A stretch of 64,000 nt of DNA from Streptomyces sp. Go-475 (GCF_003330845.1 NZ_CP026121.1:7359501-7423500), one strand, 5' to 3'. Positions 1-8,633 are shown, numbered from the stretch's first letter. The notes: generated by a model from the sequence alone, not told the origin. Numbers and translations: made by a program.

Positions 1-30
1 GAACAGAGCCCGGCGCGTTTGGGGACCGGA

Positions 31-44
31 CCGGAGACATCCGG
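31..44. terminator. Possible weak terminator after katE
   Basis: A small perfect hairpin (CCGGA, loop GACA, TCCGG) lies 15-28 bases beyond the catalase stop. It sits in a GC-rich stretch that can extend the pairing. No T-run follows, as is usual in Streptomyces. The window edge is too close to see what lies beyond. Confidence 0.35.
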
Positions 45-58
45 CCCGGCCCTGCCCC

Positions 59-2161
59 TCAGCGCCGTACCGGCGGACGCCCCCAGTGCCGGTGCGCCGC
101 GATCGCGGCCACGAACGCGTCCAGGAACTCCTCGCTCGCCGGTCCCGGTGACGTGTCGGTCACGACCCCCTGGTCGGTGACGACCCGCTGGAACTCCGTC
201 GACAGGCGGAGCCCCTCGGGCTCCAGCGCCGACAGCACTCCCACGCCCGAGCCGAGCGCGCCCACCGGCTTGCCGTGCCGGAAGGCGTCCCGCACGAACC
301 GCACCGCGTCCGGGTCGGCCGCCGTCGGCGGGGTGCCGACCGGCCCGCCGGGCAGCAGCACGGCGTCGTACAGCACGGACGCCACCGTCGGCAGCGCCCG
401 GTCGACCGCGTACGTCTCGCCGTCGGCGCCGGTGATCGTCCCGTCCGCCGGGGCCAGCGCCTCGACGACCGCCCCCTCGGCGGCCAGCCGCTCCCGCACG
501 GAGGTGATCTGCTCGGCGTCCACCCCGTCGGTGACGAGGACCGCGATCTGCCGGGTCCGGATCGAACCGTCCCCGCGCAGCGACTCCAGGCTGAGGGCGG
601 GGGAGACCTGCTTGCCGGGGGTCTCCGCCCCGGCCGGTACCGGTACGCCGACGCCCCGCGCCACCCGCGCGGCCAGGTCCCCGTCGACCTTGGCCAGGTG
701 CTCGACCGTACGGGCCCGCACGGTCATCGCCCCGACCTTGCCGAGCTCGAACCGGAACGCCTCCACGATGTGCTGCTTCTCCCAGCCCGCCATGCTGTTC
801 CAGAACATCGCGGTCTGGCTGTAGTGGTCCTGGAAGCTGGGGCTGCGCCGCCGGATCTTGTGGCCGTCGACGCGTTCGGCGTGGTGGGTGTAGGCGCCCG
901 CACCGGCACCCGCGTGGGCCGGGCAGCCCCCGCCCAGCGAGTTCGGGAAGTAGTTCGTGCCGGAGTGGATCGCGCTCTGGTGGTAGCCGTCACGCTGGTT
1001 GTTGCGCACCGGCGCGACCGGCCGGTTCACCGGCAGCTGCGAGAAGTTGGGCCCGCCGAGCCGGATCAGCTGCGTGTCCAGGTAGGAGAAGTTCCGGGCC
1101 TGGAGCAGCGGGTCGTTGGTGAAGTCGATGCCGGGGACGACGTTCGCCGTGTGGAAGGCGACCTGCTCGGTCTCCGCGAAGAAGTTCTCCGGATTGCGGT
1201 CCAGCACCATCCGGCCGATCGGCCGCACCGGCACCTGCTCCTCCGGGATGATCTTCGTCGGGTCGAGCAGGTCGAAGTCGAAGGCGAACTCGTCCTCCTC
1301 CGGCACGAGTTGCACCCCCAGCTCCCACTCGGGGTACTCGCCCGCCTCGATCGCGTCCCACAGGTCACGCCGGTTGAAGTCCGGGTCGCGGCCCTGGCAC
1401 TCCTGCGCCTCGTCCCACACCAGCGAGTGCACACCGAGCCGCGGCTTCCAGTGGAACTTCACGAACGTGCCCTTGCCGTCCGCGTTGACGAACCGGAACG
1501 TGTGCACGCCGAAGCCCTGCATCATGCGGTAGCTGCGCGGGATCGCCCGGTCCGACATCAGCCACATGATCGCGTGCAGCGTCTCGGGCTGGAGCGACAC
1601 GAAGTCCCACAGGGTGTCGTGCGCGGACGCGCCGGTCGGGATGTCGTTGTGCGGCTCGGGCTTCACCGCGTGCACGAAGTCCGGGAACTTGACGCCGTCC
1701 TGGATGAAGAAGACCGGGAAGTTGTTCCCGACCAGGTCGTAATTGCCCTCAGAGGTATAGAACTTGGTCGCGAATCCGCGCACGTCGCGCACGGTGTCCG
1801 CCGAGCCCTTCGGGCCCTGCACGGTCGAGAACCGCACGAACACCGGCGTGCGCACCGACGGGTCCTGGAGGAACGCCGCGCGGGTGAACTCCGCGCAGGA
1901 CTCGTACGGTTCGAAATAGCCGTACGCGCCCGCACCCCGGGCGTGCACCACCCGCTCGGGAATCCGCTCGTGGTCGAAGCGGGTGAGCTTCTCCCGGAAG
2001 TGGAAGTCCTCCAGCAGCGTCGGACCGCGCTCGCCCGCCGCCAGGGAGTCGTCGGTGTGGTCGACCGCGACTCCCTGGTCGGTGGTGAGCGGCCCGCCGG
2101 CCGGGTCGTCCGCCCTGGACGCCTCGCGCTGCTCCTGCTTGCGGTCGGCGGGAGAGGTCAT
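59..2161 (-). CDS. katE: Large-subunit (clade 2) catalase with C-terminal DJ-1/PfpI-like domain
   Basis: This 700-aa protein is a monofunctional haem catalase, converting hydrogen peroxide to water and oxygen in the cytoplasm. The catalase core spans about residues 40-530, with the distal-histidine segment ([14 protein letters not shown]) and the proximal-tyrosine segment (RNFSYLDTQ). The length and a flavodoxin-like tail (about 540-690) mark the large-subunit HPII/KatE type. In the tail the usual nucleophile-elbow cysteine is replaced (ALGSGVGVL), so the domain is probably structural. Its ATG overlaps the stop of the upstream DJ-1/PfpI gene by one base, implying translational coupling. It is the last gene of a four-gene minus-strand operon. 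The link to general stress is inferred from its neighbours. Confidence 0.95.
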   Translation of the reverse strand: MTSPADRKQEQREASRADDPAGGPLTTDQGVAVDHTDDSLAAGERGPTLLEDFHFREKLTRFDHERIPERVVHARGAGAYGYFEPYESCAEFTRAAFLQDPSVRTPVFVRFSTVQGPKGSADTVRDVRGFATKFYTSEGNYDLVGNNFPVFFIQDGVKFPDFVHAVKPEPHNDIPTGASAHDTLWDFVSLQPETLHAIMWLMSDRAIPRSYRMMQGFGVHTFRFVNADGKGTFVKFHWKPRLGVHSLVWDEAQECQGRDPDFNRRDLWDAIEAGEYPEWELGVQLVPEEDEFAFDFDLLDPTKIIPEEQVPVRPIGRMVLDRNPENFFAETEQVAFHTANVVPGIDFTNDPLLQARNFSYLDTQLIRLGGPNFSQLPVNRPVAPVRNNQRDGYHQSAIHSGTNYFPNSLGGGCPAHAGAGAGAYTHHAERVDGHKIRRRSPSFQDHYSQTAMFWNSMAGWEKQHIVEAFRFELGKVGAMTVRARTVEHLAKVDGDLAARVARGVGVPVPAGAETPGKQVSPALSLESLRGDGSIRTRQIAVLVTDGVDAEQITSVRERLAAEGAVVEALAPADGTITGADGETYAVDRALPTVASVLYDAVLLPGGPVGTPPTAADPDAVRFVRDAFRHGKPVGALGSGVGVLSALEPEGLRLSTEFQRVVTDQGVVTDTSPGPASEEFLDAFVAAIAAHRHWGRPPVRR

Positions 2162-2703
2162 CAGGCGGCCGCCTCGGCGAAGACGTCGAGGAACGTCTCG
2201 CAGAACGCCTTCAGATCGTCGGGCTTGCGGCTGGTGACCAGCTTGCCCGCCCCGTGGTCACAGACCTTCACCTGCGCGTCGACCCAGGTGCCGCCCGCGT
2301 TGCGGATGTCGGTCCGCAGGCTCGGCCAGGAGGTCAGCGTCCGGCCCCGTACGACGTCCGCCTCGACCAGCGTCCACGGCGCGTGGCAGATCGCGGCCAC
2401 GGGGCGGCCCTGCTCGAAGAAGTCCCGGACGAACGCGACGGCCTTGGCGTCCATCCGCAGGAAGTCCGGGTTGGCCACGCCGCCCGGCAGCACCAGCGCG
2501 CCGAACGAGCCGGGCTCGGTCTCGCCCACGACCTCGTCCACGGGGAAGGTGTCCGCCTTGTCGAGGTGGTGGAACGCCTGGATCTCACCCTGCTTCGTCG
2601 ACACCAGCACGGGCTCGTGCCCGGCGTCCTTCACGGCCTGCCACGGATCGGTCAGCTCGACCTGCTCGACGCCCTCGGGTGCCACCAGAAATGCGATGCG
2701 CAT
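2161..2703 (-). CDS. DJ-1/PfpI family protein (type 1 glutamine amidotransferase-like)
   Basis: This 180-aa protein belongs to the DJ-1/PfpI superfamily, whose members include deglycases, chaperones and stress proteases. The nucleophile elbow is intact: AICHAPW with Cys106. The conserved early Glu of the family lies near residue 13-16 and the GALVLPGG strand near 68-75. The start is the ATG reading MRIAFLVAPEG; longer upstream reading in this frame is shadow of the preceding gene. The stop of the membrane-protein gene lies 5 bases upstream, and this gene's own stop overlaps the katE start. The catalase it is coupled to carries a degenerate copy of the same fold. Oxidative-stress repair or protein quality control is plausible; substrate unknown. 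Confidence 0.9.
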   Translation of the reverse strand: MRIAFLVAPEGVEQVELTDPWQAVKDAGHEPVLVSTKQGEIQAFHHLDKADTFPVDEVVGETEPGSFGALVLPGGVANPDFLRMDAKAVAFVRDFFEQGRPVAAICHAPWTLVEADVVRGRTLTSWPSLRTDIRNAGGTWVDAQVKVCDHGAGKLVTSRKPDDLKAFCETFLDVFAEAAA

Positions 2704-2708
2704 GATGT

Positions 2709-3401
2709 TCAACGTCCTTTCCCTGAGCCCGCGGCGCTCCAGCGCGCCGCGTCGCTCCTCACGTTCTTGTCGTTCTTGTCGTTCTTCTCGCGCTTGCTGT
2801 TCCTGCGGCCCGCGCGCACGCACCGCAGCAGCTCCTCGCCGTACGGCAGCAGCACGCACGTGCCGATCGCGGCGGCGATGCCCGTCAGGTAGCCGCGCGA
2901 CAGCGGCCGCCGCCGCGGCACCAGCCGCCACGCGTCGGGGTCGCCCCGGCCGCCGCGCAGCAGGGACTTCACCTGGTCGGCGTGCAGGCACATCAGGGCG
3001 GCCAGCGCCCCGAACGGCAGCGACTCCAGGAAGCTGTGGATGTGCTGCTCGACCGGCTTGACCTCCCGGTCGCTCTCGACGGCCGTACGGACGTCCCACA
3101 GCGCCGTCGCCTCGTGCACCGCGGCGCCGCCCAGCTGCACGCTCAGCAGCAGCGGGTTGACCTCGTAGCGCAGGGTGAGGGCGATCGGGATGCCGACCTC
3201 GGCCATCATCAACGAGTGGATCAGGGACTCCTTCGTCCCCGCCGTCTCCTCGATCCGGGTGCGCCGGTGCATCACCCAGTCGGCCACCCCCGGCACGAAC
3301 CAGCTGGGCAGCAGCCCGTACATCAGGTACCGGGTCGTGGCGTCACCGACGTCGACGGTGACGCCGGTGGCGCTGATCTCCCTCGCCTGGTCCGCGCTCA
3401 T
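2709..3401 (-). CDS. Conserved membrane protein of unknown function
   Basis: I do not recognise a defined family for this 230-aa protein. It has hydrophobic stretches around MYGLLPSWFVPGVADWV (26-42), MMAEVGIPIALTLRYEV (about 68-85), LPFGALAALMCLH (about 135-147) and a stronger C-terminal helix YLTGIAAAIGTCVLLPYG (about 178-195), so it is probably membrane-embedded. A conserved-looking EQHIHSFLE segment carries two histidines. The tail after the last helix is basic and repetitive (SKREKNDKNDKN), encoded by a 9-bp tandem repeat. The chosen ATG overlaps the CBS gene stop by four bases (ATGA), so the two are translationally coupled within the catalase operon. A role in stress at the membrane is inferred from context only. 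Confidence 0.8.
   Translation of the reverse strand: MSADQAREISATGVTVDVGDATTRYLMYGLLPSWFVPGVADWVMHRRTRIEETAGTKESLIHSLMMAEVGIPIALTLRYEVNPLLLSVQLGGAAVHEATALWDVRTAVESDREVKPVEQHIHSFLESLPFGALAALMCLHADQVKSLLRGGRGDPDAWRLVPRRRPLSRGYLTGIAAAIGTCVLLPYGEELLRCVRAGRRNSKREKNDKNDKNVRSDAARWSAAGSGKGR
2763..2789 (-). repeat. 9-bp tandem repeat coding KND residues
   Basis: Nearly three copies of the unit GTTCTTGTC (plus strand) lie in the 3' end of the membrane-protein gene and encode the repetitive EKNDKNDKN tail. The tract is A+T-richer than its surroundings and could vary in copy number by slippage without changing frame. Confidence 0.65.
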
Positions 3402-3829
3402 GCACCACCCCGGGTGTCCGGCTCCGCGCGGCTGATGTCGGCGAGCGCCGACGCGGGGTCCTCCGCCTCGGCCACGTCGCCGAGGCTCACGATCCCGACC
3501 GGCAGCCCGTTCTCCACCACAGGCAGCCGGCGCACCGCGTGCTCGCGCATCAGCGTGACCGCGGTCGCCACCGGGTCGTCCGGGGTCACCGTCACCGGGT
3601 CCGGCGTGCACACGGCCCGGACGCTCACCGACATCGGGTCGGCACCGTCGGCGACGGCCCGCACCGTGATGTCACGGTCGGTGAGCACCCCGATCACGTC
3701 CTGCCCGTCGGCCACCACCACGTCGCCGATGTTCTGGGTGCGCATCAGCTGCGCCGCCTCCACGAGCGAGGCGTCCGGGCGCACGGCGACCACACCCGGA
3801 GTCATCACGTCCTTCACCAACTCGGCCAT
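3398..3829 (-). CDS. Two-CBS-domain protein
   Basis: This 143-aa protein consists almost entirely of a tandem CBS pair: VKDVMTPGVVAVRPDASLVEAAQLM (about 5-30) through VLTDRDI, then PVTVTPDDPVATAVTLM through IVSLGDVAEAE (about 77-125). CBS pairs bind adenine nucleotides and often act as free-standing sensors. GTG and ATG start codons are adjacent (GTG at 3832, ATG at 3829), both following an AGGGAGG ribosome-binding site; I chose the ATG. It is the first gene of the operon CBS / membrane protein / DJ-1 / katE, with a four-base overlap to the second gene. Partner and ligand are unknown. Confidence 0.9.
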   Translation of the reverse strand: MAELVKDVMTPGVVAVRPDASLVEAAQLMRTQNIGDVVVADGQDVIGVLTDRDITVRAVADGADPMSVSVRAVCTPDPVTVTPDDPVATAVTLMREHAVRRLPVVENGLPVGIVSLGDVAEAEDPASALADISRAEPDTRGGA

Positions 3830-3862
3830 CACGGGGCCCTCCCTCGGCTCCCCACGCCGGTA

Positions 3863-3902
3863 GGGGCACCGCGGCGCGCCGACAGGCGCCCCGCGATGCC
3901 CC
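3863..3902. terminator. Strong hairpin terminator between DUF2795 gene and CBS operon
   Basis: An 18-bp stem with only two mismatches encloses a GACA loop, directly downstream of the DUF2795 stop and upstream of the CBS start. It should separate the DUF2795 transcript from the catalase operon. The CBS operon promoter would then have to lie in the remaining few dozen bases, where I see no clear consensus. Confidence 0.75.
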
Positions 3903-3913
3903 CGACGCGGTCC

Positions 3914-4315
3914 CTACGCGTACTCCTCCGGCCCGGTCTCCCGGGCCCGGACCAGGGCCTCGGCCAGCTCCTGGACGTTGCCGTAGCGCTTCTGGCGCGG
4001 CAGCCGCTCCAGGGCCTCGACGAGCGCGTCGGGCGCCTGGTGGCCGCGCAGCTCACGGGCCAGCTCACGCGGGCTCGCGGGGAACGCCCTGCGGCCCAGC
4101 ATCCGGGCCAGCTCCAGCCGCACCGACTCCAGGGACGTCGGCCGACGGCTCGGCGTCACCGGCCCGTACGCGACCTCGGGGTCGTCCTCGGCGGCCGGCT
4201 CCGGGTCGTGCCACTCCTCACTGCGCGTGGGGTGCCCGGACCTGAGCAGACCCTGCAGTTCGTGCTTCATCTCGTCGTCCCGGTGGACGCTCAGCCGGTC
4301 GCTGCCTCGCTGCAT
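3914..4315 (-). CDS. DUF2795 family protein
   Basis: This 133-aa soluble protein matches the DUF2795 type seen widely in actinobacteria. The C-terminal half (about 65-130) has the typical helical pattern: LARELRGHQAPDALVEALERLPRQKRYGNVQELAEAL. The N-terminus is charged and acidic (RDDEMKHEL, DPEPAAEDDPE). Function is unknown. The ATG at 4315 was preferred over an upstream in-frame start because GGAGGGAGAC directly precedes it. A near-perfect SigB-type promoter lies 34 bases upstream, consistent with a stress-induced protein and with its position beside catalase and the sigma factor. Confidence 0.85.
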   Translation of the reverse strand: MQRGSDRLSVHRDDEMKHELQGLLRSGHPTRSEEWHDPEPAAEDDPEVAYGPVTPSRRPTSLESVRLELARMLGRRAFPASPRELARELRGHQAPDALVEALERLPRQKRYGNVQELAEALVRARETGPEEYA

Positions 4316-4348
4316 GTCTCCCTCCAGACCTTCGGGGGTCCGCACCGC

Positions 4349-4373
4349 GTACCCGAACACCGGGAGCCGACAC
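4349..4373 (-). promoter_or_regulatory. Candidate SigB-type promoter for DUF2795 gene
   Basis: On the minus strand the sequence reads GTGT, 15 bases, GGGTAC, matching the Streptomyces SigB-family consensus GNNT-N14-16-GGGTAY. The -10 lies 34 bases before the ATG, giving a short leader. This is a consensus match only. Confidence 0.6.
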
Positions 4374-4474
4374 GGGTTCGGCCCGCCGGATCACCGCCGT
4401 ACGCCCTGGTTTGCGCCATGGCCTGCGGGAGACCCGGATCACACCCCCCACTCATCTCTGGGGAAGGACACGCC

Positions 4475-4660
4475 ATGGCGATGCTCGCTGTGCTCATCCC
4501 GCTGCTCATGCTCGGAGTGGTGCTGGTGCTGGGCCGGTACGAGGAGCTGCTGCTGCCACAGGACGACGCCGACCGGCACGAACCGGCCGGCGCCCCCGCC
4601 CCCGCGGCCGCTACTTCTTCTTCTCACGCCCCGGCAGGAACTCCTGCACCTTCGCCTTGA
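4475..4660 (+). CDS. Small single-pass membrane protein (61 aa)
   Basis: The predicted 61-aa product starts MAMLAVLIPLLMLGVVLVLG, a single hydrophobic helix, followed by an acidic segment (RYEELLLPQDDADRHE) and a Pro/Ala-rich tail. The ATG is preceded by GGGGAAGGA at good spacing. It is convergent with the poxB-like gene and overlaps that gene's 3' end by 50 bases, which constrains its Pro/Ala tail. I do not recognise a family. The helix, ribosome-binding site and position support a real gene, but comparison with relatives is needed to be sure. Confidence 0.6.
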   Translation: MAMLAVLIPLLMLGVVLVLGRYEELLLPQDDADRHEPAGAPAPAAATSSSHAPAGTPAPSP

Positions 4661-6407
4661 AGCCCTGCTTGACCATCGATCCCCGGTCCGCGTCGCCCTT
4701 CAGGACCGACGCGGCGGTCGCCTCCATCTGGTCCCAGGTGGCGTGCGGCGGGATCGGTGGGACAGCCGGATCGGTCAGGAACTCGACCACCGCGGGACCG
4801 TCCGCCTCCAGCGCGGCACGCCAGGCCGCCTCGACGTCCTCCGGCTTCTCCACCCGGATGCCGGTCAGCCCCAGGGAACGCGCGAACGCGGCGTACCGCA
4901 CGTCCGGCAGCTCCTGCGACGGCAGGAACGACGGCGCGCCCTCCATGGCCCGCATTTCCCACGTGACCTGATTCAGGTCGTGGTTGTTCCACACCGCGAT
5001 CACCAGCCGCGGGTCCTCCCACTGGTGGCGGTACTTCGCCGCCGTGATCAGCTCCGCCATCCCGTTCATCTGCATCGCCCCGTCCCCGACCAGCGCGATC
5101 GCCGGCCGGTCCGGGTGCGCGAACTTCGCGCCGATCACGTACGGCACTCCGCAGCCCATCGTCGCCAGCGTGCCGGAGAGCGAGCCGCGCATGCCCGGCC
5201 GCATCGTCAGGTGCCGCGCGTACCAGTTGGCCGTCGAACCCGAGTCGGACGTGACGATCGCGTTGTCCGGCAGCAGCGGGTCCAGGGCGCGGGCCACGTA
5301 CTCCGGGTTGATCGGATGGGCGTCGAGCCCCGCCCGGCGCTCCATGACCTCGCGCCAGCGCGTCACGTTGTCGCACACCGTGTCGTACCACTCGCGCCCG
5401 CGGCCCTCCTCGATCAGCGGGATCAGCCGCTCCAGGGTGGCCTTCGCGTCGCCGACCAGGTTCACCTCGTACGGGTAGCGCATCCCGACCATGTGCGGGT
5501 CGATGTCGATCTGCACGCCCCGCGCCTTGCCGAACTCCGGCAGGAACTGGCTGTACGGGAACGACGACCCGATGGTCAGCAGCGTGTCGCAGTCCCGCAT
5601 CAGCTCGTAGGACGGGCGGGTGCCCAGCAGGCCGATCGAGCCGGTGACGTACGGCAGTTCGTCGCTGAGGACGTCCTTGCCGAGCAGCGCCTTGGCGACC
5701 CCGGCGCCGAGCAGCTCCGCGATCCGCTCCACCTCGGCCCGTGCCCCGGCCGCGCCCTGGCCGACCAGGATCGCCACCTTGTCACCGGAGTTGAGGATCT
5801 CCGCGGCCCGCCGCACCGCGTCGTCGGACGGGACCGCCGTCCACGAACTGCGGTCCAGGCTGGAGGGCACCATCTTGAACTCGTGCGTCGGCGGCGAGTA
5901 GTCCAGCTCCTGCACGTCGCCGGGGATGATGACCGCGGTCGGGCAGCGCCGCGCGTACGCGGTGCGGATCGCCCGGTCCAGCACGTTCGGCAGCTGCTCC
6001 GGCACCGTCACCGTCTCCACGAACTCGGAGGCGACGTCCTTGTACAGCGTGTGCAGATCCACTTCCTGCTGGTAGGAGCCGCCCATCGCGGTGCGGTGCG
6101 TCTGGCCGACGATCGCCAGCACCGGGACGTGGTCCAGCTTGGCGTCGTACAGGCCGTTCAGCAGATGGATCGCGCCCGGCCCCGACGTCGCGGCGCACAC
6201 CCCGAGCCGGCCGCTGAACTTGGCGTAGCCGACGGCCTGGAACGCGGACATCTCCTCGTGGCGCGACTGCACGAAACGCGGCTCGTTCTCGGCCCGGCCC
6301 CACGCCGCGAGCAGACCGTTGATCCCGTCCCCCGGATAACCGAAGACCTGGTCCACCCCCCACTCGCGCAGCCTCTGCAGGACGTGGTCGGAGACCTTGG
6401 TGCTCAT
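4611..6407 (-). CDS. poxB: Thiamine-pyrophosphate enzyme, PoxB-like pyruvate dehydrogenase (quinone) / pyruvate oxidase
   Basis: This 598-aa protein has the three-domain architecture of the acetolactate synthase/pyruvate oxidase family. The N-terminal PYR domain carries the catalytic Glu51 (SRHEEMSAFQAVGYA). A central FAD/DHS-like domain follows (about 190-340), then a C-terminal TPP domain with the GDG...NN signature (ALVGDGAMQMNG to WNNHDLNQ). PoxB-type enzymes convert pyruvate to acetate and CO2 and pass electrons to membrane quinone. The carboxy-terminal tail is basic (FKAKVQEFLPGREKKK), compatible with membrane association. Other family members (acetolactate synthase-like) are possible, but no small subunit is nearby. 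It is divergent from the sigma-factor gene and has a SigB-like promoter upstream; E. coli poxB is also a general-stress gene. Confidence 0.85.
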   Translation of the reverse strand: MSTKVSDHVLQRLREWGVDQVFGYPGDGINGLLAAWGRAENEPRFVQSRHEEMSAFQAVGYAKFSGRLGVCAATSGPGAIHLLNGLYDAKLDHVPVLAIVGQTHRTAMGGSYQQEVDLHTLYKDVASEFVETVTVPEQLPNVLDRAIRTAYARRCPTAVIIPGDVQELDYSPPTHEFKMVPSSLDRSSWTAVPSDDAVRRAAEILNSGDKVAILVGQGAAGARAEVERIAELLGAGVAKALLGKDVLSDELPYVTGSIGLLGTRPSYELMRDCDTLLTIGSSFPYSQFLPEFGKARGVQIDIDPHMVGMRYPYEVNLVGDAKATLERLIPLIEEGRGREWYDTVCDNVTRWREVMERRAGLDAHPINPEYVARALDPLLPDNAIVTSDSGSTANWYARHLTMRPGMRGSLSGTLATMGCGVPYVIGAKFAHPDRPAIALVGDGAMQMNGMAELITAAKYRHQWEDPRLVIAVWNNHDLNQVTWEMRAMEGAPSFLPSQELPDVRYAAFARSLGLTGIRVEKPEDVEAAWRAALEADGPAVVEFLTDPAVPPIPPHATWDQMEATAASVLKGDADRGSMVKQGFKAKVQEFLPGREKKK

Positions 6408-6450
6408 GTACGACCTCCCGGACGTATGGGGACAGAGCCAGCAGTACGAG

Positions 6451-6474
6451 TCACCCTGCGCGACGGCGGAAAAC
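6451..6474 (-). promoter_or_regulatory. Candidate SigB-type promoter for poxB-like gene
   Basis: The minus strand reads GTTT, 14 bases, GGGTGA, about 44 bases before the start codon. It matches the SigB-family pattern except at the fifth -10 base. The adjacent divergent gene encodes a sigma factor of the very class that reads such promoters. Confidence 0.45.
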
Positions 6475-6648
6475 CTGGCCGGGTTTGCGGGCGGGGGCCG
6501 GGGGCAGGCGCACCTCAGTGCTTCGGACAGGAGGCACGCCCGTGGGAGCGGCGTATCGCGCCGTCACCGGCGCCCCTGGTCCGCACCGTCGACGCGCTCC
6601 CGCGGTGACTGTCCACCACAGAGCACCTCAAGGGAATCGCGACGCATC

Positions 6649-7443
6649 ATGCCGACTCGAACCAGCGCGAAGCAGCACCCGCACGACGACGCCCCCGACA
6701 CCGCCGAGGCCTTCCGCAGGCTCACCTCCATGCCCGCCGGCCCGGAGCGCGACGCCCTCCGGGACGAGATCGTCGAGGCCTGGCTGCCCATGGCGGACCG
6801 TCTCGCCGGACGCTTCCGCAGCCGCGGCGAGAGCTTCGAGGACCTGCGGCAGGTCGCGGCCCTCGGCCTGGTCAAGGCCGTCGACCGGTACGACCCCGCG
6901 CGCGGCAACGCGTTCGAGAGCTACGCGGTGCCGACCATCACCGGCGAGATCAAGCGGCACTTCCGCGACCACATGTGGACCCTGCACGTACCTCGCCGGG
7001 TCCAGGACCTGCGCAACCGCGTGCGCTTCGCCTCCCAGGACCTGTCCCAGACCATCTCCGGCCGCAGGCCGACCGTGGCCGAGATCGCCGCGCACGCGAA
7101 GATGAGCGAGGAGGACGTCCAGGTGGGCCTGGAGGCGCTGGAGAGCTTCACGGCGCTGTCCCTGGACGCGGAGCTGCCCGGCAGCGAGGACGGGTACTCG
7201 CTCAGTGACGCCCTGGGGTCGGTGGACCCGGCGCTGGACACGGTGGTGGACCGCGAGGCCGTGAAGTCGCGGCTGGCGGCGCTGCCGGAGCGGGAGCGGG
7301 CGATCCTGTACATGCGGTTCTTCTCCGACATGACGCAGAGCCGGATCGCCGAGGAGCTGGGCATCTCCCAGATGCACGTGTCCCGGCTGATCAGCCGGTG
7401 CTGCGGGCGGGTGCGGGAGCAGGTCATGCGGGATGTCGCCTAG
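6649..7443 (+). CDS. RNA polymerase sigma factor, SigB/SigF/SigG family
   Basis: The 264-aa product is a group-3 sigma-70 factor. Region 2 includes FEDLRQVAALGLVKAVDRYD and FESYAVPTITGEIKRHFRD, characteristic of the SigB/F/G branch. Region 3 follows (QDLSQTISGRRPTVAEIAAH), and region 4 carries the helix-turn-helix (LPERERAILYMRFFSDMTQSRIAEELGISQMHVSRLISR). Streptomyces has many paralogs (SigB, F, G, H, I, K, L, M, N). By remembered gene order this could be SigK, which I cannot verify here. Start: ATG at 6649, with a weak AGGGA site 13 bases upstream. No anti-sigma or antagonist gene flanks it, so partner-switching control would have to act in trans. Confidence 0.9.
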   Translation: MPTRTSAKQHPHDDAPDTAEAFRRLTSMPAGPERDALRDEIVEAWLPMADRLAGRFRSRGESFEDLRQVAALGLVKAVDRYDPARGNAFESYAVPTITGEIKRHFRDHMWTLHVPRRVQDLRNRVRFASQDLSQTISGRRPTVAEIAAHAKMSEEDVQVGLEALESFTALSLDAELPGSEDGYSLSDALGSVDPALDTVVDREAVKSRLAALPERERAILYMRFFSDMTQSRIAEELGISQMHVSRLISRCCGRVREQVMRDVA

Positions 7444-7527
7444 CGCCGTGGGGGTTTCCGGCGGTTTGCGGGTGCCGGTCGTCTGTGGCTGGTCGCGTCC
7501 ACCCGCCCCTGGGGTGCTTCACTTTCA

Positions 7528-7544
7528 CCCGTTCGGAGGGTGCT
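7528..7544. promoter_or_regulatory. Short inverted repeat upstream of surface-protein gene
   Basis: CACCC, 7 bases, GGGTG lies about 90 bases before the surface-protein start, in the gap after the sigma-factor gene. It may be an operator or a weak hairpin. No recognisable promoter elements could be fixed around it. Confidence 0.3.
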
Positions 7545-7632
7545 GTCCCGCTAATGGGGTCCGGTTTCGCGCGGGCCCGCTGCGGGCGGGCTGTCATGGC
7601 TAAGGGGCATGACAACCGAAGGAGTCCCCTCC

Positions 7633-8352
7633 ATGCGCCGCAGCCCGCACGCCCTGTCCGTCGCCGTTCTCGCCGGGGCCGCCCTGGTGGGGTTCGCGCC
7701 GGGCGCGTTCGCCGAACCCGCCGCCGAGGTCAGTCCCGCCACCGTCGAGCCCGGGGGCACGCTCACCGTCTCGGTCAGCTGTGACCCGACCGGGGGGCCG
7801 CCGCCCGACACCATCGACGCCACCTCGCAGGCCTTCGACGAGGGAACCGTGCCGTTGCGCAGGGTCACCGGCAACGACGACAAGGTGTCCGGCCCGGCCT
7901 ACCGCGGCACGGCCCGCATCGCCTCCGCCGAGAACTTCGAGGGCGATCCGGACGCCCTGGGCGAGGACTCCGCCTGGACCGTGGACGGCACCTGCCCGGC
8001 CGCGCCCGGCGGGGAGGGCAAGCAGTGGAGCGCGACCTTCACGGTGGCCCACGGCTCCGGCCCCCACAAGCCGCCCCACCACCCCACCCGTCACCCCACC
8101 CACAAGCCCACGCACAAGCCCTGTCCCGAGCCCCCGCACCACCGCGACCCGCAGCACGGCGACCAGCACCACCCCGTCCCGCACCACACCGACTGCGGCC
8201 CCGCGGCCGTCCAGCGCGGGGTGCGGGCCGGTGACGGCGGTGCCTTCACCGACTCCGTGCCGGCCCTGGTCGCGGGCGGGGTGCTGATCGCGGGCGCGTG
8301 CGGCGCCGCCGTGCACCGGCTGCGCAACCGCGAGACCGACATGTACCGCTGA
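7633..8352 (+). CDS. Secreted, membrane-anchored His/Pro-rich surface protein
   Basis: The 239-aa product starts with a classical signal peptide (MRRSPHALSVAVLAGAALVGFAPGAFAEP, cleavage near 28). A small extracellular beta-type domain (about 30-140) follows, beginning VSPATVEPGGTLTVSVSC, as in many Streptomyces surface proteins. A low-complexity His/Pro/Lys linker (about 144-190) leads to a C-terminal transmembrane helix (PALVAGGVLIAGACGAAVH) with a short basic tail. No LPXTG sortase motif is visible, so anchoring is by the helix. The ATG at 7633 follows AAGGAG; an upstream in-frame ATG at 7609 is less likely. The linker might bind metal, which is inference from composition. Confidence 0.8.
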   Translation: MRRSPHALSVAVLAGAALVGFAPGAFAEPAAEVSPATVEPGGTLTVSVSCDPTGGPPPDTIDATSQAFDEGTVPLRRVTGNDDKVSGPAYRGTARIASAENFEGDPDALGEDSAWTVDGTCPAAPGGEGKQWSATFTVAHGSGPHKPPHHPTRHPTHKPTHKPCPEPPHHRDPQHGDQHHPVPHHTDCGPAAVQRGVRAGDGGAFTDSVPALVAGGVLIAGACGAAVHRLRNRETDMYR

Positions 8353-8474
8353 CCCCGGGCGCGCACCGGCGCGTACCGGCGAGTGCCGACCGCTGACCCC
8401 GGCGCGTACCAGCGCGCACCGGCGACACCGGTGCCCCGCACGCCCCCCGCTTCCCCGCCCCGGCCCGCTCATGC

Positions 8475-8487
8475 TGTGACCGTCACA
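8475..8487. promoter_or_regulatory. Perfect 13-bp palindrome, possible operator
   Basis: TGTGAC-C-GTCACA lies in the 281-base gap before the pseudo-aminotransferase gene, about 150 bases upstream of its start. Its half-sites resemble Crp/Fnr-type half-sites, but the spacing is shorter than the Crp consensus. The regulator is unknown. Confidence 0.4.
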
Positions 8488-8633
8488 ACCCGGCCGGGTG
8501 CCCATGGGGCGGTGGCGACCTGGGTACTCAGTGGCCGAGGGCACGAGTCGCACCGTACGGAGCTCCGGGCAGCGGACAGGGCACGCGCCGAAGGCGACAG
8601 GACACGGCGGCACCAGGCACTGCGGAGGTACGG

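Noticed and set aside
6483..6510. GTTT-GGG run as a SigB promoter for the sigma gene
   Set aside because: No GGGTA-like -10 at correct spacing; it is a GC-rich repeat only.
8522..8527. GGGTAC as a SigB -10 before the pseudo-aminotransferase gene
   Set aside because: No GNNT -35 at 14-16 bases; the spacing to the nearest is wrong.
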